This document shows, piece by piece, positions 1 to 5,501 of a stretch of 5,715 bases of DNA; position 1 is the first letter of the stretch, and every line of letters begins with the position of its first letter. This DNA comes from Anaerobutyricum faecale (lineage in GTDB: Bacteria > Bacillota > Clostridia > Lachnospirales > Lachnospiraceae). A model generated the notes under the pieces. It was not told where the DNA came from, searched no databases, and worked only from the letters and a program-made list of their open reading frames with translations. Location of the stretch: assembly GCA_019119645.1 (NCBI GenBank), contig DWWR01000111.1, forward strand, positions 1-5,715, read 5' to 3'. The position numbers and the translations under genes were made by a program.

Positions 1-44
1 TCTCAATTTTACCATAAATCAGTGAGGAGTTGTTTTATTTTGTC

Positions 45-73
45 AAAAAAAGAATCCCGTATTTATGCGGGGT
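45..73 (-). terminator. Rho-independent terminator, leftward
   Basis: Read on the minus strand, a stem formed by 54-61 and 66-73 (core CCCG with CGGG, plus one G-T pair at each of two positions) with a four-base loop is followed by ATTC and then seven T residues (complement of 45-51). That is the textbook layout of an intrinsic terminator for leftward transcription. On the plus strand no T run follows the stem. No leftward gene lies immediately to the right; the nearest is pyruvate carboxylase, whose stop is about 840 bases away with the rightward acetyltransferase in between. Its client transcript is therefore unclear. Confidence 0.6.
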
Positions 74-75
74 CT

Positions 76-92
76 GGCGTTTCGCAAACGCC
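76..92. repeat. Short perfect hairpin in the acetyltransferase leader
   Basis: GGCGTTT (76-82) and AAACGCC (86-92) form a perfect 7-bp inverted repeat with a 3-base loop. It lies about 20 bases upstream of the AGGAG ribosome site of the acetyltransferase. No T run follows on either strand, so it is not a terminator by itself. It could be a leader hairpin or part of a tandem structure with the neighbouring terminator stem. Confidence 0.45.
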
Positions 93-123
93 TAATGATA
101 GGGAACGGTGAAAGGAGAGAAAT

Positions 124-627
124 ATGGACTATGAATTTAAGCCGGGAGAGCTGACAGATCTCCCGCAGGTATACGATATTATAGATGAAAGAATCCACTG
201 GATGGATCAGGTGGGGATAAAGCAGTGGAACGTGACGGATTACTGGGACTGTTATCCGGAATCCTACTATAAAAAAGCAGTCAGCAACGGCAATCTTTAT
301 GTTTTAAAACGAAAAGACACAGGACTGGTGGCGAGCGTGGCTGTTCTTTATGAAGAGGATGCCCGCTGGCAGGCAAAGCAGGGGCCGGCAGCCTACTATG
401 TCCATCATCTGGCCACAAGACTCGGAGAAAAGGGCGCCGGAAAAGTGATGGTCAACTGCTGTGAGAAGCTGGCGGCTGCCAGAGGAAAAGAGTATCTGCG
501 GCTGGACTGCGCCATCGATAATCCGAAGATCAACGCCTACTATGACGGGCTGCGCTACGACTATGCGGGAACCTGCGTGGACGGGAAATATGAGGGAAAT
601 CTTCGTGAGAAGAGAGTGGAGCAGTAA
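124..627 (+). CDS. GNAT-family N-acetyltransferase
   Basis: This is a complete 167-residue protein of the GCN5-related N-acetyltransferase fold, which moves an acetyl group from acetyl-CoA to an amine; the acceptor cannot be told from sequence. Length is typical of a single-domain GNAT. The acetyl-CoA binding motif A lies at about 94-129: a strand (HHLATR), the pyrophosphate loop GEKGAG at 101-106, then a helix and the strand YLRLDC. Motif B follows at 133-149, with the characteristic NPKINAYYDGLRYDYAG pattern in which the tyrosines are the usual general-acid candidates. The acidic N-terminal part with tryptophans (W26, W35, W41) probably forms the acceptor side. The start at 124 is supported by AGGAG at 113-117, six bases upstream. 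The gene is convergent with pyc, and the inverted-repeat-rich gap follows. The family call is firm, the substrate unknown. Confidence 0.9.
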   Translation: MDYEFKPGELTDLPQVYDIIDERIHWMDQVGIKQWNVTDYWDCYPESYYKKAVSNGNLYVLKRKDTGLVASVAVLYEEDARWQAKQGPAAYYVHHLATRLGEKGAGKVMVNCCEKLAAARGKEYLRLDCAIDNPKINAYYDGLRYDYAGTCVDGKYEGNLREKRVEQ

Positions 628-650
628 GAAGTGGTGTAACTTAAAATACC

Positions 651-817
651 ATGCTCCGGGCAGACCAACAACTTTCAGCTGGGAATTGTCACCCGCTGCT
701 GAAAGCTGCGCCTCTGTCGGATCGCAGAGGCGCACAGAGGAAAACTCTTTCGGAGCGCGCACTTTGCGGCAGATACGCCGGAGGCGCGCTTGAATTATAG
801 TGGTCTGCCCGGGGCAT
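651..817 (+). ncRNA. Candidate structured RNA or palindromic element
   Basis: A 17-bp inverted repeat (651-667 with 801-817) has one non-Watson-Crick position, 655 with 813. That is T-G in plus-strand RNA but A-C in minus-strand RNA, so the fold is better on the plus strand. Enclosed in order are: a hairpin 672-679/698-705 (8 bp, alternative inner pairing GGG/CCC); a perfect 10-bp hairpin 707-716/725-734; a small hairpin 736-739/745-748 with loop GAAAA; and a hairpin 754-760/784-790 (AGCGCGC/GCGCGCT) with an inner stem CGGC/GCCG at 767-770/777-780. The result is a compact multibranched shape. I do not recognise it as a known RNA family. It starts 23 bases after the acetyltransferase stop, so it could be that gene's 3' UTR, an independent RNA, or a small non-coding mobile repeat. 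No flanking target duplication was seen. The pairing is direct observation; the role is unknown. Confidence 0.45.
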
Positions 818-845
818 TTGTCATGTGCGTCTGCGGTTGGCGCGG

Positions 846-876
846 GAATTCTGCCTGGCAGAACTCTTTATTTAGG
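846..876 (+). terminator. Possible rightward terminator after the acetyltransferase
   Basis: TTCTGC (849-854) pairs with GCAGAA (858-863) around a three-base loop. The stem extends across one mismatch (848 with 864) to 846-847/865-866, and TCTTTATTTA follows. This could end rightward transcripts that have passed through the 651-817 structure. The stem is short and the T tract is interrupted, so the call is moderate. On the minus strand the mismatch becomes a G-T pair but no T tract follows. Confidence 0.35.
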
Positions 877-885
877 GGGCAAGTC

Positions 886-920
886 CCGGATCCATCCGGC
901 AGCGGGAAGATTATTCCCGC
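886..920 (-). repeat. Paired hairpins at the pyc 3' end
   Basis: Two adjacent inverted repeats lie here. CCGGAT (886-891) and ATCCGG (894-899) are separated by two bases. GCGGGAA (902-908) and TTCCCGC (914-920) flank a five-base loop that contains the pyc stop codon (911-913). Neither is followed by a T run on the minus strand, so they do not make a normal intrinsic terminator. They may fold the 3' end of the pyc message. The second stem uses the last coding bases of pyc. Confidence 0.4.
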
Positions 921-3900
921 TCTTCTCCGGCATCCAGCGGAAGGAAGCTGATGAGTAGATCTTCGGAATTGACCTGTTCGCCGGTGGAGACGTAGATCTT
1001 GTCGACGATGGCGTCCATGGTGGCTACCACAGTGGTCTCCATTTTCATGGCCTCGACGGTCATGAGAGGGGTATTCTCGGAGACGCGGTCGCCTTCTTTC
1101 ACAAGAATCTTGTCCACGGTGCCCGGGATGGAAGAACCAAGGTGAAGAGGATTGTTTTTGTCAGCCTTCAGTTTACGGTCGGCTTTGACCTCTTCGTTGT
1201 GGTCCACGATCTTGACTTCACGCATGGAGCCGTTGACTTCGAAGGTCAGGGTGCGGACGCCCTGCTCGTCCGGATCGGACATGTCGATGAATTTGAGCAG
1301 GAGTTCTTTTCCTTCACCGATTTTCAGGGTGGTTTCTTCGCCTTTGGCAAGGCCGTAGAAATATACATGACTTTCCAGGCGGGACACGTCGTTGTACGCC
1401 TCAAAGTGTTCGCAGTAGTCCTCATATACCTTCGGATAGAGGGCATAGCTGATGGCCTTCTGTTCCATTTCATAGTCCGTGAAAGCGGACATATCAAACT
1501 TTTCTTTCAGGTGTTCTTTGATGGCTTCAAAATCCACCGGTGGAAGAAGAGTACCAGGACGGACGGTGATCGGCTCCTGTCCTTTTAAGACAATGGACTG
1601 GAGTTCTTTTGGAAAACCGCCGTCCGGCTGTCCCATCATGCCTTTAAAATAATCCACAACGGAATCCGGATAGGAGAGATTCTTTCCCTTTTCCAGAATA
1701 TTGTCTTTGTTGAGACCATTTTTCAGCATGAAGATGGCAAAGTCGCCGACCGCTTTGGAAGACGGTGTCACTTTGACAATGTTGCCAAGGAGGTCATTGG
1801 CTTCTTTGTAAAGCTGCTTGATTTCCTCGAAGCTGTCGGCGGCGCCCATCTCCGTAACCTGCGCCAGCAGGTTGGAATACTGGCCGCCCGGAATTTCGTA
1901 TTTGTATATTTCTGTGTTCGGCGCGTCCATCTCGCTCTCAAAAGTTTTGTAGAGCTTGCGGATGCGGCCGTAATAACGGCTTAATTCGTTCAATTCATCA
2001 AAGTCAAGGCCGGTATCCCTTTCCCGTCCCCGGAGGGCTTCCACCACAGCGTTCATAGAAGGCTGGCTGGTTAAGGAACTCATGGATTCAATGGCAAGGT
2101 CGGCAATATCCACGCCCGCCTCAGCAGCCATCAGTACGGTGCTGACGCCATTTCCGGTGGAATCATGGGTGTGGATGTTGACCGGAATGTGCAGTTCGGA
2201 TTTCAATGTGGAAAAGAGCTCCTTTGCCGCGTATGGTTTTAAAAGTCCGGCCATGTCCTTGATGGTAAAGATATGACAGCCCAGCGCCTCCAGCTCTTTT
2301 GCCTTATCCACATAATAATCCAAAGTATATTTGGTCTCGGAAGGACTGGACATATCACCGGTGTAACAGATGGCGCCCTCGACGATTTTGCCGGTTTTCA
2401 GCGCCTCTTCGATCGGCATTTTCATATTTTCCACCCAGTTTAAGCTGTCGAAAATACGGAAAACATCAATGCCTTTTTCCGCGGAAATGCGGATAAATTC
2501 CCTGACCACATTGTCCGGGTAGTTGCTGTAGCCCACCGCGTTGGACGCCCGGAGGAGCATCTGAATCAGCGTGTTTGGCATCCGCTCGCGCAGAAGCTCC
2601 AGCCTTCTCCATGGAGATTCTTTTAGGAAGCGATAAGCAGTGTCGTAGGTGGCTCCGCCCCAGGCTTCCACGGAAAATGCATTGGCAAGAAATGCGTTGG
2701 CGGCTCTGGAAGCGCCGGCCAGGTCTTTGGTCCGCATCCTGGTGGCCATCAGCGACTGCTGAGCGTCCCGCATGGTTGTATCAGTGATATATAATTTTTT
2801 CTCTTTTAAAATCTTCTGGGTAAAGTCCCTGGCACCCAGTTTTAAAAATTCATCCCTGGCGCCGTACACTGGTTTCGATGCGTCGTATTTCGGCAGGATC
2901 CGATTCTCAAAGAACGGCTTTTCCTGCCGGGAAACGTTGACCATCTTGTTGCCCAGGAACTCAAGAATCTTTGTGGCCCGGTCCTGGCTGACTCTGAGAT
3001 CAAACAGTTCCGGCGTATCCTCGATGAAGTTGGTGTAACATTTTCCTTCCTGAAAAACTTCGTGATTGAGCACGTTGATCAGGAAAGGAATATTGGTCTT
3101 CACGCCGCGGATACGGATTTCTTTCAGGGCGCGGATGGATTTTCGGATGGCTCCTTTGAACGTCCGGTCATGGGAGATGACCTTAACCAGCAGACTGTCA
3201 TAATACGGAAGAATCGTCGCGCCTGTGTAGGAGGTGCCGCCGTCCAGACGGACGCCGTAGCCGGAGCCGGAACGGTAAACGGTTATCTTGCCGGTGTCCG
3301 GAAGGAAGTTGTTGGCCGGGTCCTCGGTGGTCACACGGGTCTGGATGGAATAACCGCTGCAGGTGACAGATTCCTGGGAATCAATACCGATATCCGGGGA
3401 ATTCAGCGGAAATCCCTCTGCGATCATGATCTGCGCCTGCACGATATCGACGCCGGTCACCATTTCCGTCACGGTATGTTCCACCTGGATTCTCGGATTC
3501 ATTTCAATGAAATATGGATGATTATCCTTATCCACCAGGAACTCCAGTGTGCCGGCGTTACGGTAGCCCACTTTTCCGGCAAGACGCACCGCGCTGTCAA
3601 AAATGATCCGTCTGGTGCTTTCCGGCACGGTGAAGGCCGGTGCGAATTCCACCACCTTCTGGTGACGGCGCTGTACGGAACAGTCACGGTCAAAAAGATG
3701 CACCACATTTCCATAATTGTCGGCGAGAATCTGTACTTCGATATGCTTCGGCTGTTCCAGATACTTCTCCAGGAAGATCTTGTCGTCACCGAAGGCTTTC
3801 TTGGATTCCTCCCGGGCTTCCCTGTATTCTTTGATCAACTGCTCTTCATCACGGACAATGCGCATACCGCGGCCGCCGCCTCCGTTGGAAGCTTTGAGCA

Positions 3901-4390
3901 TGACCGGATAACCGATTTTGTGGGCCGCTTCCACCACAGCTTTCTCGCTCTTTAAAGCGTAATCCACGCCCGGGATGATCGGAACGTCGCACTCGATGGC
4001 CATCTGCTTGGATGAAATCTTATCGCCCATCCGCTCCATGAGTTCTTTAGACGGGCCGATAAACGTAATGCCGTTTTCTTCACAGGCTTCCACAAACTCC
4101 GGATTTTCCGACAGGAATCCGTAGCCCGGATGGATGGCATCCACATTTTTTGCCTTGGCGATCTTGATGATCTGCTTGATATCAAGATATGCGTCGATGG
4201 GCCCCTTTTCCGGGTCCAGCTCATAGGACTCGTCGGCCTTGGTGCGGAAGAGAGCATATTTATCTTCCTTGGAAAAGATGGCAACGGTGGTGATGCCCAG
4301 CTCATTCAACGCGCGGAAAATGCGGATGGCGATCTCACCGCGGTTGGCAACCATGACTTTTCTGAATTTTCGTATTGAATACTGCGCCAT
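911..4390 (-). CDS. pyc: Pyruvate carboxylase
   Basis: This biotin enzyme makes oxaloacetate from pyruvate, bicarbonate and ATP in the cytoplasm, feeding the citrate-cycle branches and aspartate synthesis. The 1159 residues match the usual length of about 1150 for single-chain enzymes. Biotin carboxylase occupies about 1-455: VANRGEIAIR (14-23), the ATP-grasp glycine loop GGGGRG (170-175), and EMNPRIQVEH (296-305) with catalytic and metal-binding residues. The carboxyltransferase barrel, about 532-810, shows TTMRDAQQS (538-546), FRIFDSLNW (644-652), the carbamylated-lysine motif TIKDMAG (K711) and metal ligands H740 and H742 in NIHTHDSTGNG. An allosteric/tetramer region follows, then the biotin carrier domain with EAMKMET (biotinyl lysine K1116). 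The start is supported by AAAGGAGA at 4398-4405, seven bases upstream. The gene stands alone, convergent with the acetyltransferase. One small oddity is Gln544, where I remember His as usual in RDAHQS. Identification is near certain. Confidence 0.98.
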   Translation of the reverse strand: MAQYSIRKFRKVMVANRGEIAIRIFRALNELGITTVAIFSKEDKYALFRTKADESYELDPEKGPIDAYLDIKQIIKIAKAKNVDAIHPGYGFLSENPEFVEACEENGITFIGPSKELMERMGDKISSKQMAIECDVPIIPGVDYALKSEKAVVEAAHKIGYPVMLKASNGGGGRGMRIVRDEEQLIKEYREAREESKKAFGDDKIFLEKYLEQPKHIEVQILADNYGNVVHLFDRDCSVQRRHQKVVEFAPAFTVPESTRRIIFDSAVRLAGKVGYRNAGTLEFLVDKDNHPYFIEMNPRIQVEHTVTEMVTGVDIVQAQIMIAEGFPLNSPDIGIDSQESVTCSGYSIQTRVTTEDPANNFLPDTGKITVYRSGSGYGVRLDGGTSYTGATILPYYDSLLVKVISHDRTFKGAIRKSIRALKEIRIRGVKTNIPFLINVLNHEVFQEGKCYTNFIEDTPELFDLRVSQDRATKILEFLGNKMVNVSRQEKPFFENRILPKYDASKPVYGARDEFLKLGARDFTQKILKEKKLYITDTTMRDAQQSLMATRMRTKDLAGASRAANAFLANAFSVEAWGGATYDTAYRFLKESPWRRLELLRERMPNTLIQMLLRASNAVGYSNYPDNVVREFIRISAEKGIDVFRIFDSLNWVENMKMPIEEALKTGKIVEGAICYTGDMSSPSETKYTLDYYVDKAKELEALGCHIFTIKDMAGLLKPYAAKELFSTLKSELHIPVNIHTHDSTGNGVSTVLMAAEAGVDIADLAIESMSSLTSQPSMNAVVEALRGRERDTGLDFDELNELSRYYGRIRKLYKTFESEMDAPNTEIYKYEIPGGQYSNLLAQVTEMGAADSFEEIKQLYKEANDLLGNIVKVTPSSKAVGDFAIFMLKNGLNKDNILEKGKNLSYPDSVVDYFKGMMGQPDGGFPKELQSIVLKGQEPITVRPGTLLPPVDFEAIKEHLKEKFDMSAFTDYEMEQKAISYALYPKVYEDYCEHFEAYNDVSRLESHVYFYGLAKGEETTLKIGEGKELLLKFIDMSDPDEQGVRTLTFEVNGSMREVKIVDHNEEVKADRKLKADKNNPLHLGSSIPGTVDKILVKEGDRVSENTPLMTVEAMKMETTVVATMDAIVDKIYVSTGEQVNSEDLLISFLPLDAGEERE

Positions 4391-4537
4391 AACTGTTTCT
4401 CCTTTTCTAATGATTTCTGTTGTTTTTTGCTATTTTTCTATTATGGTATCTTTTGATTTCTGTCCTTTTATTATGTGACGTTTTCTGTGCATTTACCGTC
4501 CGTTCCGATCATTGAAGAAAATCCTTCGTAAAAATGA

Positions 4538-4559
4538 GAAGTCACTCACAAGAGACTTC
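4538..4559. repeat. Inverted repeat in the pyc leader
   Basis: GAAGTC (4538-4543) and GACTTC (4554-4559) form a perfect 6-bp dyad, extended inward past one A-A mismatch by CT/AG. It lies in the untranslated region upstream of pyc. It could be an operator half-site pair or a leader hairpin; nothing in the sequence decides between them. Confidence 0.35.
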
Positions 4560-4601
4560 ATAAATGCAGGAAAATGCTCTGAATCATTCATATTGTAAAG
4601 A

Positions 4602-4621
4602 AAAACCTGCGTAAAACCTGC
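4602..4621. promoter_or_regulatory. Tandem AAAACCTGC repeat with 11-bp period
   Basis: AAAACCTGC occurs at 4602-4610 and again at 4613-4621. The spacing equals about one helical turn, so two protein subunits could bind the same DNA face. It lies about 40 bases downstream (in the leftward sense) of the nearer candidate pyc promoter. A regulatory site is possible. It does not match the TTGTAAAC-type dyad known for Firmicute biotin repressors. Confidence 0.25.
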
Positions 4622-4658
4622 TAAAAGAAAGTAAATTTCGTGTTGTCGTGTTGGGACC

Positions 4659-4687
4659 AGTATATATGGCGTACAGAGAAAAAGCAA
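4659..4687 (-). promoter_or_regulatory. Candidate pyc promoter, proximal
   Basis: On the minus strand TTGCTT (complement of 4682-4687) is followed after 17 bases by TATACT (complement of 4659-4664). The -10 matches the vegetative consensus at five of six positions, the -35 at only three. Transcription would run left toward pyc. In A+T-rich DNA such matches arise easily, so this is tentative. Confidence 0.3.
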
Positions 4688-4706
4688 GTGTAAAACAAAA
4701 ATATGC

Positions 4707-4735
4707 AGTATAATCATAAAAGAATATCATTTGAA
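4707..4735 (-). promoter_or_regulatory. Candidate pyc promoter, distal
   Basis: A second leftward pair, TTCAAA (complement of 4730-4735) and TATACT (complement of 4707-4712), is again 17 bases apart. Matches to the vegetative consensus are four and five of six. It sits 48 bp upstream of the proximal candidate and shares the same -10 sequence. Tentative for the same reason. Confidence 0.28.
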
Positions 4736-4808
4736 ACATAAAATGAGATAAAATGAAACTAATAATCAGCGAATAAGATAAAAATGAAGCATTGAATATA
4801 AAATAATT

Positions 4809-4843
4809 CAAAAAATTACTCCTGTATCCGGAAATATACAGGA
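4809..4843 (-). terminator. Leftward intrinsic terminator
   Basis: On the minus strand an 8-bp perfect stem, TCCTGTAT/ATACAGGA (4820-4827 with 4836-4843), with an eight-base loop is followed by GTAATTTTTTG. This suits an intrinsic terminator for leftward transcripts, such as one from the secreted-protein gene whose stop is at 5138. It would keep such transcripts out of the pyc promoter region. The stem is A+T-rich, so the strength is uncertain. Confidence 0.45.
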
Positions 4844-4955
4844 AAGTGAAGAAATAAAGAATATATAATTCTTAAAGAAATAGCAGGAAATGAAAGAGGG
4901 GATGCCGGTGAGAAAAGAAAACTTTGGCACGCCGTCTTTGTTGGTGTATATCTGA

Positions 4956-5114
4956 TTTTCGGTTTCTTTACCAAAAGCGCCATTATCGATTCATGCAGAT
5001 GCCATGACAGAAGAAGAAGTCCATCAAAAATTGGAAAGAGGTTACAATGATATAGCTGCAGGAAGAGTACAAAATGCAGCGGAAGCGTTTGCAAAATTTA
5101 GAGAGAATCATTGA
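4956..5114 (+). pseudogene. RelB/DinJ-type antitoxin, C-terminal remnant
   Basis: This frame, open from just after a TGA at 4953-4955, reads FSVSLPKAPLSIHADAMTEE and goes on through a region ending FAKFRENH, with the stop at 5112-5114. It resembles the C-terminal half of RelB/DinJ-family antitoxins: a SLP-type segment after the ribbon-helix-helix domain, then an acidic and alanine-rich tail that wraps the toxin. The N-terminal DNA-binding half is missing, and the frame upstream is interrupted by the TGA. An internal ATG at 5004 could start a 36-residue peptide. Only one base separates its stop from the toxin ATG, as expected for an antitoxin-toxin operon. The family call comes from memory of the pattern. 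A complete antitoxin is excluded by the sequence. Confidence 0.6.
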
Positions 5115-5115
5115 T

Positions 5116-5262
5116 ATGAAACAATATATGGTTGAGATTACAAATGAAGCATTGGCTGATATGGATCAATTATATAATCCAAAGTATCCTCCGGAGGATC
5201 ACATTCAAAGTTGGTCACTTTGTACGTTTTCCCGTTATAAACAATCTGATTATGGACAGTGA
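5116..5262 (+). pseudogene. RelE/ParE-type toxin, N-terminal remnant
   Basis: The frame begins MKQYMVEITNEALADMDQLY, typical of the first strand and helix of RelE/ParE-superfamily toxins (a short beta strand with V-x-I-T, then helix AL.DMDQLY). Recognisable sequence ends at about codon 21 (5178). The remaining codons to the TGA at 5260 (starting PKYPPEDH) are the antisense of the neighbouring secreted-protein gene and are not toxin sequence. The roughly 90-100 residue toxin is thus cut to less than a quarter and lacks its catalytic C-terminal part. It follows the antitoxin remnant at one base spacing. It is best read as dead debris of a type II toxin-antitoxin operon. Confidence 0.6.
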
Positions 5263-5476
5263 CTTCTGAATAATCGGTGCCAGCTGGAATGTCTTCTGTT
5301 GTTACCATGTCAATGGAAGCCTCTGCCGTTCCATAATCCTCCAGATAATACTTCGCACCGTCGATCATTACCTCTTTCTGTGCATTTACCTTCAAAGAAA
5401 ATGACAGGCACAGGCCAAGAAGCACCGCTGCAAAAAATGTGCGGCTGAAAAATGTTGTGATTCCTTTTTTGTTCAT
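5138..5476 (-). CDS. Secreted surface-type protein with chimeric C terminus
   Basis: A 112-residue protein. The start at 5476 has AGGGGAGG (5484-5491) seven bases upstream, far better than the ATG 11 codons earlier. Residues 1-32 form a signal peptide: basic MNKK, a hydrophobic core FFAAVLLGLCLSFSL, and a likely signal peptidase I cut after VNA at 32. The mature part has a polar segment and an IVYNGKTYKVTNF stretch (78-90). That resembles the extended strands seen at the N-terminal edge of BspA-like leucine-rich-repeat surface proteins of gut Firmicutes; this comparison is from memory. Residues 100-112 (DPYQPMLHL at the end) are only the antisense of the toxin remnant, so the original C terminus, perhaps a whole repeat domain, has been lost. 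It lies downstream of another leucine-rich-repeat gene on the same strand. It may be expressed and secreted, but is probably a truncated gene. Confidence 0.65.
   Translation of the reverse strand: MNKKGITTFFSRTFFAAVLLGLCLSFSLKVNAQKEVMIDGAKYYLEDYGTAEASIDMVTTEDIPAGTDYSEVTVHNQIVYNGKTYKVTNFECDPPEDTLDYIIDPYQPMLHL
5186..5199. repeat. 14-bp perfect palindrome at the gene junction
   Basis: ATCCTCCGGAGGAT reads the same on both strands. It lies just where recognisable toxin sequence stops on the plus strand and the secreted protein's plausible native sequence stops on the minus strand. Because both reading frames cross it in codon register, both proteins read PPED here. It could mark the recombination point or be chance. 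Confidence 0.5.
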
Positions 5477-5501
5477 TGTAATGCCTCCCCTCGTGTACAA
5501 A

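Larger units (their letters stand above)
4391..4849. other. A+T-rich intergenic region upstream of pyc
   Basis: About 460 bases hold no convincing gene. Short leftward reading frames exist (4493-4717 and 4584-4811, and the left end of 4816-5094), but their starts lack ribosome sites, they overlap each other, and their proteins are phenylalanine/leucine-rich sequence expected from A+T-rich DNA. The region does hold the pyc ribosome site, candidate leftward promoters, a tandem repeat at 4602-4621, an inverted repeat at 4538-4559 and a leftward terminator at 4809-4843. If the candidate promoters are right, the pyc leader is roughly 260-310 bases long. I recognise no riboswitch in it. Confidence 0.6.

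Noticed and set aside
40..68. Possible rightward promoter TTGTCA-17-TTATGC for the acetyltransferase
   Set aside because: The -10 fits the consensus poorly, and the site overlaps the terminator stem and its A run, which explain the sequence better.
461..793. Plus-strand frame of 110 codons overlapping the acetyltransferase 3' end and the inverted repeats
   Set aside because: It is out of frame with the acetyltransferase and arginine-rich, lacks a ribosome site, and crosses the hairpin-dense region, whose structure explains its lack of stops.
651..817. CRISPR array or insertion sequence
   Set aside because: The repeats are different nested inverted pairs, not direct repeats with spacers. There is no transposase frame and no target-site duplication was seen beside the 17-bp arms.
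3062..3955. Long plus-strand open frame of 297 codons inside pyc
   Set aside because: It lies fully antisense to well-conserved biotin carboxylase codons, has no good ribosome site, and its protein is the histidine/glycine-rich kind expected from the complement of a GC-biased gene.
4588..4625. Possible biotin-repressor operator upstream of pyc (TTGTAAAG at 4594)
   Set aside because: The matching GTTTACAA half-site is absent at the expected spacing, so the dyad known for Firmicute biotin operators is not there.
4493..5094. Three leftward frames (4493-4717, 4584-4811, 4816-5094) of 74-92 codons
   Set aside because: They overlap one another and the antitoxin remnant, lack ribosome sites, and give low-complexity Phe/Leu/Ile/Ser sequence typical of A+T-rich non-coding DNA.
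4782..5154. 13-bp direct repeat AAATGAAGCATTG at 4782-4794 and 5142-5154, considered as element ends
   Set aside because: In A+T-rich DNA of this length such a match can arise by chance, no other terminal structure or transposase is present, and the second copy is ordinary toxin coding sequence.
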